This document shows positions 1-7,984 of a stretch of DNA of 27,163 nt, piece by piece; the stretch's first letter is position 1, and each line of letters starts with the position of its first letter. A program made the position numbers and the translations under genes. Below the pieces are notes generated by a model that saw only the letters and a program-made list of their open reading frames with translations, was not told where the DNA came from and made no database searches. Location of the stretch: positions 1-27,163 of the forward strand of contig JAUCBJ010005349.1 in NCBI GenBank assembly GCA_032718475.1, read 5' to 3'. Origin of the DNA: Nemertoderma westbladi. Lineage: Eukaryota; Xenacoelomorpha; Nemertodermatida; Nemertodermatidae.

Positions 1-44
1 CAATGAATTACTTTATTGAGGATAAAAAAAACTAGTAGTAACGT

Positions 45-581
45 ACGGTGGCTGATTGCGGTCAATATTTCCATTTTTTACATTCTTTTTCACCCGGGTG
101 AAAAACATTTATCACCCGGGTGAAAAACATTTATCACCCGGGTAAAAAACATTTATCACCCGGGTGAAAAACATTTATCACCCGGGTGAAAAACATTTAT
201 CACCCGGGTGAAAAACATTTAACACCCGGGTGAAGAACATTTATCACCTGGGTGAAGAATATTTCTCATCCGGGTGAAAAACATTTATCACCCAGGTGAA
301 AAACAATTATCACCCGGGTGAAAAATATGTAAATGTTTAACTATTGACTTTCGTTTATTGTTTTGGTTAGAATAACATGCCACTGTAACCTGATCCTTTC
401 CCTTCATTGATTATTAACATTGGTCGAGATATTTATTCACCAAGAGTGAATTTGGATCAAAATGAGCTTTCGATATTATTTATAAGGAAACTCACTCCAT
501 GTGTTCAGAGTTCTGACACATTTTTTCACCCGGGTGAAAAACATTAAAAATTGTAAATAATTGGTCGCAATTAGCCACCGT
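45..581. mobile_element. Short inverted-repeat DNA transposon (MITE-like) with internal tandem array
   Basis: The ends are inverted repeats of about 55 bp. The left end (45-100, starting acggtggct) matches the reverse complement of the right end (527-581, ending agccaccgt) at roughly 80 percent by eye. Identical 8-bp direct repeats, agtaacgt at 37-44 and 582-589, flank it, as expected for a target-site duplication; 8 bp is typical of hAT elements. There is no coding capacity. The left arm leads into a 22-bp tandem array and one more copy of the array motif (527-536) forms the inner end of the right arm. The interior at about 345-470 is related to the G-tract-ended elements at 3.2 and 17.5 kb. 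Superfamily assignment is inference. Confidence 0.8.
91..332. repeat. 22-bp tandem array, about 11 units
   Basis: Units starting cacccgggtg then aaaaacatttat begin at 91, 113, 135 and so on every 22 bp up to 311. Units from 245 onward are degenerate (cctggg, catccggg, cccaggtg). Each unit carries the palindrome cacccgggtg, which includes a SmaI/XmaI-type cccggg core. The array lies entirely inside the inverted-repeat element 45-581, just after its left arm. Confidence 0.95.
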
Positions 582-759
582 AGTAACGTAACAATAAAAA
601 TGGAACAAACTAATTATTAGATTATTAAATTTTTTTAGTAATACAGTTTATAAAATATTAATTGCAATTTTGGATGTGAAAGAGGCTGATTCTGGGTTAA
701 TATAATAATAAATTATTAAATAATTAATTAATTAAATTAATTATTAATTAATTGGTCTA

Positions 760-994
760 GGCGGGGTAGCTCAGTTGGTTGAGCGCCGGGCCTGCAATCT
801 ATTGGTTGTAGGTTCAGCCCCGCCAGGGTCCACTCAGCCTTTCATCCACTGGGGTCGATAAAATGAGTACCAGTTAAATAACTGGGAGAAAATCTTGGGA
901 TAGGAGTAGCGCCCACCCCTACCCTCGGGTAGCAGCTATCGAAAGAGGAGCCTTCGGGTCGTCTCCGGCTTCGGCCGACTGTTTGCTTGCTTGC
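760..994 (+). mobile_element. tRNA-derived SINE
   Basis: The head is tRNA-like: ggcgggg at 760-766 pairs with ccccgcc about 60 bases later, the D arm reads gctcagttggttgagc, and a degraded B box reads ggttcagcc. The anticodon loop resembles ctgcaat (a Cys-type GCA), but its stem no longer pairs, so this is not a working tRNA gene. A non-tRNA body follows, containing ggggtcgataaaatgagtac, a motif I recall from invertebrate SINEs (cephalopod ones in particular, from memory only). The 3' tail is a (cttg)n run at 983-996. The heptamer ttggtct occurs at 752-758 and 995-1001 and is the likely target-site duplication. Confidence 0.85.
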
Positions 995-1248
995 TTGGTC
1001 TGGCTTTAAGGCAACTCGTTGGAGAGAGGTAACGTGGAGGTCATAGCCATTAGCATTCCTGATAAGATGTCTAAGAAAAATATATGCATAGTCTTACTAC
1101 TACTACAGTACTAAGATCGGCATGCTGCATTGCAACTGCATTTTTAAGAATGCTGTCTGCCAGCATGTGCATCCGAGGATCTAGGTCCCACAGGACGAGA
1201 GTAGCACGATTGGCAGACACGGGAATCCGATCGGCAGTCTCCTCGGCG

Positions 1249-1361
1249 GGCCTGGAGTCAGGGTAGCTCGTGAGGATCTCGAGGCTCTGGGGAAGGATTA
1301 CGAGGAGGTCGGAGTTGATAGTGGCGGAGTCGAAGATGAGGAAGGAGAGGAGGATTACTAG
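1249..1361 (+). pseudogene. Alpha-tubulin C-terminal fragment
   Basis: The frame 1266-1358 followed by TAG reads AREDLEALGKDYEEVGVDS and then an acidic tail ending EEDY. This is the hallmark C-terminal helix and acidic, tyrosine-ended tail of alpha-tubulin. Just upstream, 1249-1263 encodes GLESG in another frame, matching the tubulin stretch that normally sits a few residues earlier. About 10 bases appear to be lost between the two, which shifts the frame. Further upstream I cannot align tubulin. The block is GC-rich against AT-rich surroundings. The most likely reading is a truncated (perhaps retrocopied) pseudogene; a poly-A of nine bases lies about 115 bp downstream. A terminal exon with an acceptor at tag|ct (1266) is a weaker alternative. 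Confidence 0.7.
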
Positions 1362-1941
1362 ATGAAACCTTTACAAACTCTATTCAATCAGCCGTTATTT
1401 CTAGAACAAGTAGATTAGTGTTATATCTTAAATCTGTGTTGATATATTAGTATTATTGAATTCATTGTATTATTTTGGGTAAAAAAAAAGTTTAATCTTA
1501 CTATTAAATTAATTTATTAATAATAATAATAATTTTCAAGAAATCCTTGTCAGCGGATTATACTGTAGGGACTGAACGGGTTTTCGTAGATACAGTAATA
1601 TGTGTTGTGGGCGACTGTACCACTAGATTTGTCTTATCACCTTACCGCACCGCCATGCCGGTCAGGGGGCCTGCTGAGGGGAAGATTGACATGAAGGAAC
1701 GTGGTAAGCGTCGTCATGATCTGTAATAATCAATTTGAAAGAACTTAAAAAGTAAAAAAAACTATTTTTTACAGTTTGTGTGTAATTTGGCATTAGAGAG
1801 ATAAGTTTGAAGCAGTAGGTCATTTTTTAACTTTTCAAGTATAGTAAGATGAATCCAGTATTCAGTAGAAAAATACTAGTATGTTTAAAACCTGCCACTA
1901 CACACTACATTAATTAGTAATCTTATTGCATATTACCACAG

Positions 1942-2117
1942 ATGATGTATTACACCATGTACACCTAATTAACATTCTGAGAACAATTTTACTTGATAAT
2001 TTTAGCCACATAATGGCCGGCCGGGCAACTCTTGTCAATGTTCAGTGTTGGAGTCAGCACAGACAGGTGCAGTCCATGATTCAAGAAGCTTTATATCCAA
2101 TGACTTCCATCATCAGT
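1942..2117 (+). other. Possible unidentified exon
   Basis: An open frame (about 58 codons) is bounded by a plausible acceptor (ttaccacag ending at 1941) and a good donor (gtaaga starting at 2118). The encoded stretch begins DVLHHVHLINILRTILL and is not low-complexity. I do not recognise a family and see no neighbouring exon on the plus strand within the window, so chance is a real possibility. Confidence 0.2.
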
Positions 2118-2129
2118 GTAAGATTTCAA

Positions 2130-2640
2130 GGCAACATTATCTGTATAACCTCATGTCATCTTTGACATTTTTGATGTTTTAATATAAATAATGAATTTTG
2201 ATATCTATTACAGAATGTGAAATTGCAACCTATTATTTATAGATACATATTATGTATATTGACTTTAACATATAATATCATGTGATATAATATTACCGAC
2301 CTCAGTTGTCTTTGACAACACACAAGGCTGACTGACTATACTGTACGCTAAACGTTGAAACTTATTTACCGGGTTCTATCCTCAATAGAACGGTTAAAAT
2401 TATTCGCTCTCTGGAGAATTTCAACATTTTATATATTAATACATAAGCACACTAACGCATACAATTTATTTTATTATTAATTTAATATTTTCATGTCTAA
2501 AACGTATTGAAATATCAAATATGTCTGCAAATTTTGCAAATAAATGAATTCGAAATGCAAGCAATAATCATTGCATAAGACTATCGAATGACTGTAATAT
2601 TATATATATGTATTGAGTACATTTATTATGACCACATCCT
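2130..2640. other. AT-rich non-coding stretch
   Basis: Strongly AT-rich sequence with no open frame, repeat or RNA signal that I can support. It lies in what would be the first intron of the GABA-B-like gene whose exon is at 2650-2806. Confidence 0.5.
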
Positions 2641-2649
2641 TAAACTAAC

Positions 2650-2806
2650 CCTAATATCAATGACTAGGTTGTAATCTTTTAGAATATCATCTCTTGCATT
2701 GATCTCTGCCAGTCCGAATTCGACGCCATCTGATACGGATTTGGAACTCCAGACGTCTCCAGACATAGATATCAGCCCTCCCAACCTCACTTCGGACTTT
2801 TCTCCG
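2650..2806 (-). CDS. GABA-B-type receptor, N-terminal ligand-domain exon (second gene)
   Basis: This 157-bp exon encodes the opening of a class C receptor Venus-flytrap domain: the strand LGGLISMSGDVW, the helix GVEFGLAEINARDDIL and then DYNLVIDIR. This matches the family pattern (G-L-F-P-M-S-G, A-L-E-D-I-N, I-L-x-D-Y-x-L) at the start of GABA-B subunits. The donor is gttagt, with its G at 2649; the acceptor is probably acaag ending at 2807. The same frame stays open upstream, and a Met about 17 codons earlier precedes a hydrophobic stretch, so a signal-peptide start is also possible. On the minus strand it lies downstream of the receptor gene at 13-22.5 kb, so it is a separate, tandem gene whose remaining exons would lie left of the window. 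I found none of them in 1-2649. Confidence 0.75.
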
Positions 2807-3157
2807 CTTGTACATAATATATTGTAAATCTTTAGCAGTATGTGAGTGAGACACATAATATTCTTTATTGCGGACATTTTTGGGAGGTAAAACTAACTTA
2901 TGATTGGGTTGAACTTGTTTTCCTCCTTGCAAACAAAAAGCGGACAGAGAAGCACCTGAATTCACATTCCAAAACAAATCTTTTAACCACAATTTATTTA
3001 TGATTAAACAAACAAACCAAATAAATTTACAAAACAGATCATATTCCAGTATTTGTGCTGACCATTATCCAGACCTCACCTAACATTCATATAACAAATT
3101 TTGCTATCCTATTACCAAAGTTAAATCCAAAGTAATCATGTAATGTTTTTACTTTTT

Positions 3158-3396
3158 GAGACAGGGGGGGGGGGGGGGGGGGGGGGAACTGGACGCAAAA
3201 CCCGCCTTGGCGAATTAATATCCCGCCTCAATGTTAAATTCTCAATTTAGAGAAAGGAGCAGGTTACAGTGGCACGTTATTTTAACCAAAACAATAAACT
3301 AAACACAATAGAACAGGTTACAATTTTATTTTTGAGAGTAACCAGCTGTTATTTGCGTCCAATTTCCCCTGGAGAGGGATGAGTTTCCCCCCTATC
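3158..3396. mobile_element. G-tract-ended MITE-like element, copy A
   Basis: The left end is gagaca plus 23 G (3164-3186), then aactggacgcaaaacc. The right end read in reverse is gata plus six G, and further in attggacgcaaataac. The ends are therefore inverted repeats that include a homopolymer. The decamer tttacttttt lies directly outside both ends (3148-3157 and 3397-3406) and fits a target-site duplication, although it is low-complexity. The interior (reverse strand ttattgttttggttaaaata, then acgtgccactgtaacctgct) is shared with the copy at 17545-17797 and, more weakly, with 10778-10985 and 345-470. No coding capacity. Confidence 0.7.
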
Positions 3397-3406
3397 TTTA
3401 CTTTTT

Positions 3407-4800
3407 AATATAATTGCCCTTTCTCTTTCTGGCCAAGGGCAGTGGCCATTCTACGATTAGTACGCCTACAATATTACCATGAAATACTGGTCCTATATGT
3501 AAGGATTATTAAAATTAAGATACTGTTAATTCAAACAATATGTTGAAGGTTATGTTACTTTCATATAAACTCATGCTATCTAACCCACGTGAATTAGGAC
3601 ACTCTCCATTAAACAACCAATGAGATAAAGACCAAGCTTAACATGCCTCTCTCTATTCCGCCCTTGGTTTTCAACCTTACCGAACAGGCGAGGCGGAGTA
3701 ATAAAGTATCCTGCTTAGTGTTTTATTGTATTATAAGTGTTTGAAGGTTATCTATATTTTATTATTTAGAATGAGGAAACAACCAAGAACCTAAATATTA
3801 TATTCCCGTTCACGCCCACATTAACAGAGTAAGTAAATCCTCCGGCTTCGCTCTTTGAATGCTGATAAGAAAGCCTCGCAATGAATCGAATGCGGCAAAA
3901 TGTCGTCACAAACACCCCGCTGATGGTAATAATTTATTATTGAGGATAATCAATAGAGTTCCACATAAAAAAATAAATAATATAAAAATAAATTTATCCA
4001 TTACATAAATATATACAAGCACCCCCCATCCCCAATGGATACACACATACGTAGATAGTTGATTGTTTCAAGGTACATGGTCTCCCCCACCTTCTCTGCT
4101 GGGAACAATTAATTCACTTTGATGTATCCTAAATCTCTCCAGGCCTGGATCCTTTGGAATCAGAGACGCTGTTAATTTACTGAATTGTGATGTTCGGATT
4201 AAACAGTCCGACTACGCTCGCATAACGTGAGTCATTGGAAATACAGACACAGACATCACAGGTTAATTTATTCTTATCCATGCTCGGGCTCAGCATTTAA
4301 AGAATATATTGACTTTCGAGGATTTCTAGACAGTTTTGGTGACTGATTTTTTAAAAATAAATTTTAAATCTTATGATGACATGCTCTATTGAACTATCAG
4401 AATTTTGACTACATAGAATGTTTTCAGTGAGTCCAGATAATCATCTCGAGATACAAGTACTCCAGTTCTAGACACTGACACTCTCTCAAACTCCATCTAT
4501 CAGTATTGTATTAATTAAGTAGGCCTAGTCGAGCCACATATACGGTGAACGCTTGCAGGATATAATTGAAATCAAAAGTGAAATTAAATGTTATTGTGTC
4601 CCTCTGGAGAAGACCATATATACCATGAAGTACACGTTCGTGGGGCCTTCGCGCAGGACGAGGCTCAGTTATCAGATACAGATTAAAATTTACCAATTCT
4701 ATCCCAAAATCGGTACTTAAGAAATTTAAATAATTAAGTAAGAAATTTAACCAAATTGTCAATAAGAATAAATTAAAGGAGAGAGGAAAGTTCCCTCCCT
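3407..4800. other. Non-coding stretch, nothing assigned
   Basis: Mixed-composition sequence with no recognisable domain. A short open stretch on the minus strand near 4180-4300 and another at 4511-4762 show no family resemblance. This may include decayed retroelement sequence continuing the copia-like region to the right, but I cannot show it. Confidence 0.4.
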
Positions 4801-4804
4801 CGGT

Positions 4805-5035
4805 TCGAGTTCCACCTGTTTGTAAAAACCTTTTCAGTAAGAAGCCATTTACATGTTATAGGAGTAGTACAGGATACTTCACTATCCACAACCTCTTCCA
4901 TCACACCATTTGAAACCCAGTCTTGAATCTCATCAAGTTTAGCTGGAAATCCACTGTAGTGAAAACTTCATCAATACCATAACATACAGGTTTACTATAC
5001 TCGAGAGCACAAAGGCGCAAGCATCCGGTCAAACT
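4805..5035 (-). pseudogene. Ty1/copia-like reverse transcriptase N-terminal relic
   Basis: Two frames together carry the entry region of a Ty1/copia reverse transcriptase domain. The frame AKLDEIQDWVSNGVMEEVVD, then a short spacer and CKWLLTEK, follows the family pattern A-K-x-x-E-I-x-x-W-x-x-N-x-V-x-E-V, then W-V-x-x-E-K. About 60 bases upstream, in a different frame, comes YGIDEVFTTV, the usual preceding segment. The later catalytic motifs are not found. Orientation and order fit the integrase remnant at 7985-10600, so both probably belong to one element, split by the LINE at 5672-7690. Assignment is from motif pattern only. Confidence 0.6.
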
Positions 5036-5039
5036 GGCA

Positions 5040-5670
5040 TTTATCTATATAATTATACATTCATTAAAAACTTATGTTTAAAATAATTATAAGCGTCTGA
5101 AAACAGTAAAATCATAAATTAAAACACGTATTCAAAGTTTATAATGTAGCACGGGAGGGGGGATGGTTTCAAACATTAGGAAAGTTTGTATTTATCGGAT
5201 GCCATGGATTTCCCGAATGCGGTTGTGTCGCACAGCGAACGGAATGTTTGTCTGCTCGAGGCAGCTAGATATGAATTCACCATTATTCTTCGTACACCAT
5301 GGTGATGGTGGTTGGGACTGGAATCGTGAGTTTAGACTATTCTTACTATAATAGTATAATTATAGATTGTCAATGATTTGAGACCTGGCAGAGGAAAGGA
5401 TAGCGTGGCATTGCGATACAAACTACGTATCCCAGCGTGTTTCGAGTAATTGAGTGGTTGTTGTAACATAATACTGAGAGCTGTGGAGCGGAATACTCGG
5501 GCATTCTTTCACTCTTATCTTAATATGAGTCCAGCTATTGACTTGTAAGCTTCACTGGAAAGGGGAAGTGTCTCTGTTACGTAATGTGGAGTATCATTAC
5601 TGACATAGTTGCGGACAAAGCAGATTTCGAAGTTGCTTCCTATAGTGAATGTCAAGTGTTTCTATCTGTC
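5040..5670. other. Intergenic / probable LINE 3' tail, unresolved
   Basis: This lies between the copia-like RT relic and the LINE RT stop at 5672. It probably contains the LINE 3' end, but I find no clear tail or target duplication. A plus-strand open stretch at 5163-5351 ends near a good donor (gtgagt at about 5327), with no recognisable product. Confidence 0.3.
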
Positions 5671-5671
5671 T

Positions 5672-6442
5672 TCAGTTTAATGAGCCAACAATAAATTTAA
5701 TTCCAAATAATATTGACGGTTCTGCAATTGATTTCCACAGAGTAATAACAGTACGTAAATTTAATGAGCGAACGTTCCAGGATTGTTTGACGAAATTGAC
5801 ATAGATGATAGATACCATCCTGATACACCGTTCCCGAGCATCAGTTCCACTTCTTGTTATTACTACACCAAGGAATTTGATTGCATCACTCTCATGAATT
5901 AAGTTGGAGTTTACATTTATTAGTGATTGGTGTGTAATTGTCGAAGTATATATCCACTTTGTCTTTGAGGATTCTATAGTTAGGTTTAGTTTTCTGCTTT
6001 CAATTAAAACAACTGTTATTATTTGTTCAAGAACTGTTGATGATGGGGCCATTAATAGTATGTCATCAGCATAATTAGCTGCACCAAACCACACAGAACC
6101 TATGTGACAGCCAAGGCCTTTTTCACATAGTGCATTCATAATATCCTTAATATATATGTTGAACAGGCACGGAGAAGCCAATGAGCCCTGTTTTACACCT
6201 TTATGTACTGGTATTCCTTCGTCTATGATATTACCATCAGAATTTGGAAAAACCAAGGTTTGTGCGTAATAATCTAATAAGACGAGCGCTACATGTGGAT
6301 TTAATATGTCCTTTAGATTTGTGAACAAAACACTGTGATCAACATCATCAAATGCGGATTTTATGTCTAGTTGGCAAACGTATATTGGTGAGTCTCGCTT
6401 TCGATAGAATTCGATACATTCTAGGATTGCTCCAATGACCAT
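5672..6442 (-). pseudogene. LINE reverse transcriptase core (copy 1)
   Basis: The 256-codon open stretch holds motif A (LDIKSAFDDVDH, residues 25-36), motif B (GVKQGSLASPCLFNIYI, 82-98), motif C with the catalytic pair (YADD, 124-127), a Lys-rich motif D near 160 and FLGV (190-193). It is a non-LTR reverse transcriptase palm and thumb region, copying RNA into DNA at a nicked target. The frame continues upstream for nine codons to a TAA at 6470-6472. Beyond that the same frame resumes, so the break there is a single nonsense codon. The stop at 5672 ends the frame earlier than in full-length LINEs, and no C-terminal zinc knuckle is visible. Confidence 0.85.
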
Positions 6443-6469
6443 ATCCGAACTAATATTCTTCCCGAACCC

Positions 6470-6842
6470 TTATTGGTAGTCACTCAAGTTTCTGGATTTA
6501 GACAAGTCATCCTGTAAGAATAACTTTAGAATTACACCTTCAAATACTTTAGCCAAGAGGCTAACCGTAGCAATGGGTTGGTATGATTGTATTAATGATG
6601 AGTCTCTGGCATTTCCCTTATAGAAGTGCGAAATGATTGTTGCACCAAATGAACTAGGAACCTGACCGAGGGCCAAACTGGAATTTATTATATGAGAGAT
6701 CGAGTTTCAATGGATTTGAATGCAAAACATGTTCCACAACCAGTGATTTGATATCCGGAGACTTTCCAAGTGAGAGGCTTCCTATGATCGCTTTATTATT
6801 AACTGGAGAGAGTGTAATTAGATCTATATCTTTTCGCATCAA
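6470..6842 (-). pseudogene. LINE RT N-terminal segment (copy 1), frameshifted
   Basis: The frame 6654-6842 gives NNKAIIGSLSLGKSPDIKSL, and the overlapping frame 6470-6676 gives FGATIISHFYKGNARD and then FEGVIL. These are consecutive RT motifs (K-S-P-D, then F-K-G and F-E) read in two frames, so an indel separates them near 6660-6720. The last codons before the TAA at 6470 read LSDYQ, the usual lead-in to the next RT block, which continues in the same frame after the stop. Confidence 0.7.
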
Positions 6843-7405
6843 CTCCGCTCACCTCGTATACTTCGTATGTCTTCGGTAATTGTTTCATTTCGCCTATGAT
6901 AATTTTCACTAAGCTTTCTCTGAACATCTTCAGGTATCGACTTTTCGTTGGGCTTAATGAGAAACGCCCAAAATTTCTGTGGGTTTGTTATAAAATGCTT
7001 AGTTACTGAATGAAGTGCTCTGTGTTTCATTTCTTTTATCATGTAATTTCTGTATCTTTTGATCAACTTTTTTGACTCATGATAGACTTCTTTTTTCTGT
7101 TGTTTAGTCTCTATATTAGAGTCCTCTTTCCAAGTCGTGTAGAGTTTCTTCGACATCTTTATTCGATCTCGCAGTTCTCCAGAAGCTACCCATGGATATT
7201 TACGTGGTCTCAATTTTCTCCTGTTAGTTGGTATATTGTTAAGGGCTGCAACCAATATAATATTCTCAACAGCAGTTGTGTATCTTTCTAGCTGCTCAAT
7301 GGACCACATTGTAGAGGCGGGAGTATAGGCATTATTTATTGCTAGGAGTTCAGCATCCGCTGTTTGTCTATATCTTTCTAAACTTGACTGAGAAGCTTTC
7401 TTCCA
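6839..7405 (-). pseudogene. LINE endonuclease-RT linker (copy 1)
   Basis: An open frame from about 7405 down to 6839 begins WKKASQSSLERYRQ and continues to a Lys/Arg-rich region and NPQKFWAFL. This is the connecting region between endonuclease and RT of jockey/CR1-type LINEs, where a conserved (P/S)-K-x-F-W block is usual. The equivalent FWRFF block is in copy 2 near 20,720. It ends with TGA just after the SIRGERS residues. Confidence 0.65.
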
Positions 7406-7416
7406 TTAAATTTAGT

Positions 7417-7689
7417 TTAATTTATTGATCTTTGTGTCTTTGGTTTACTTCTGTTGTTCGCTCCCTGAATTTCTGAAATTGGGTATGTTATTGTGGATGT
7501 TATTGGTGACTGGTCTGCACAGTCAGCCCCTTCCCTTTCATGAACTATCCCCGATATCACTCGATTGCATTGTGATAAATGTGTTACTATGTGATCGATG
7601 TAGGGGATACCAATCTCCCCTCTATAAAATGTACTGGTAGGACCACTAAAAAAATTTCGAGTATCAATTGCTGTTAGATATTGCGTTGC
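7417..7689 (-). pseudogene. LINE APE-endonuclease C-terminal relic (copy 1)
   Basis: This 90-codon frame aligns with the endonuclease end in copy 2: AIDT, then GPTSTFYRG, GIPYIDHIV and CADQSPI. The last block corresponds to the catalytic S-D-H-x-P-I motif, here read as A-D-Q-S-P-I, so the catalytic His has been lost. It ends at TAA (7417-7419). The linker continues in another frame within about 15 bases. The N-terminal catalytic motifs of the nuclease are absent. Confidence 0.7.
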
Positions 7690-7969
7690 TTAAAGTTGTA
7701 AAAATGTTTGCCCCTGGCTGTTGGCTTCTTTCCATTGCATCGACTACCTCCCTGAATATTGCCAATGTCTGCGTTTGCATGTGGCAATGTGGGTAGGTAC
7801 TAATAAGTCCCTCAATCATGTTGTTTACATTGTCGTATTGGACGTTCATTTTCTTCAAATACAGACTTGGTTTTCCATCAGTATCTGAATCTATTCTTCC
7901 CCCAATATTAGCTTTAGATTCATTGCTATTCACAACCATGTGTCTAGTATTAGTACATAATTTGCTCAT
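7664..7969 (-). CDS. Unidentified 101-codon open frame, probably retroelement-derived
   Basis: An ATG-initiated hydrophilic frame without membrane segments or a motif I know. It lies directly downstream of the copia-like integrase remnant, and its last codons overlap the 5' truncation point of LINE copy 1. I infer that it is a piece of the copia-like pol spacer between integrase and reverse transcriptase, cut by the LINE insertion, rather than a host gene. A chance frame is not excluded. Confidence 0.3.
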   Translation of the reverse strand: MSKLCTNTRHMVVNSNESKANIGGRIDSDTDGKPSLYLKKMNVQYDNVNNMIEGLISTYPHCHMQTQTLAIFREVVDAMERSQQPGANIFTTLSNAISNSN

Positions 7970-7984
7970 TTAATCCTCTTCAAT

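Larger units (their letters stand above)
5672..7690 (-). mobile_element. 5'-truncated, decayed non-LTR retrotransposon (LINE), copy 1
   Basis: Read on the minus strand this is, in order: an APE-endonuclease C-terminal piece (7417-7689), a linker (6839-7405), the start of the reverse transcriptase (6470-6842, two frames) and RT plus thumb (5672-6442). The order and the motifs fit a jockey/CR1-group LINE. At least three frame breaks and one in-frame stop interrupt it. The 5' end stops inside the endonuclease, which is typical of truncated integration, and lies within copia-like pol sequence. The relic at 20030-21790 is a second copy of the same family: both share SLGKSPD, FYKG, FEG and QLDI-SAF blocks. 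Confidence 0.85.

Noticed and set aside
760-830. A functional tRNA gene
   Set aside because: Acceptor and D stems pair, but the anticodon stem and the B box are degraded, and a SINE body, tail and flanking duplication follow.
1084-1266. Plus-strand 60-codon frame and the longer minus-strand frame opposite it
   Set aside because: No recognisable product. The GC-rich composition around the tubulin fragment keeps several frames open by chance.
2687-2992. Second minus-strand frame over the receptor N-terminal exon
   Set aside because: It is the shifted-frame shadow of the exon at 2650-2806.
5163-5351. Exon ending at a gtgagt donor near 5327
   Set aside because: Two frames look protein-like over this stretch but neither matches a family, the acceptor is weak, and the area is retroelement-rich.
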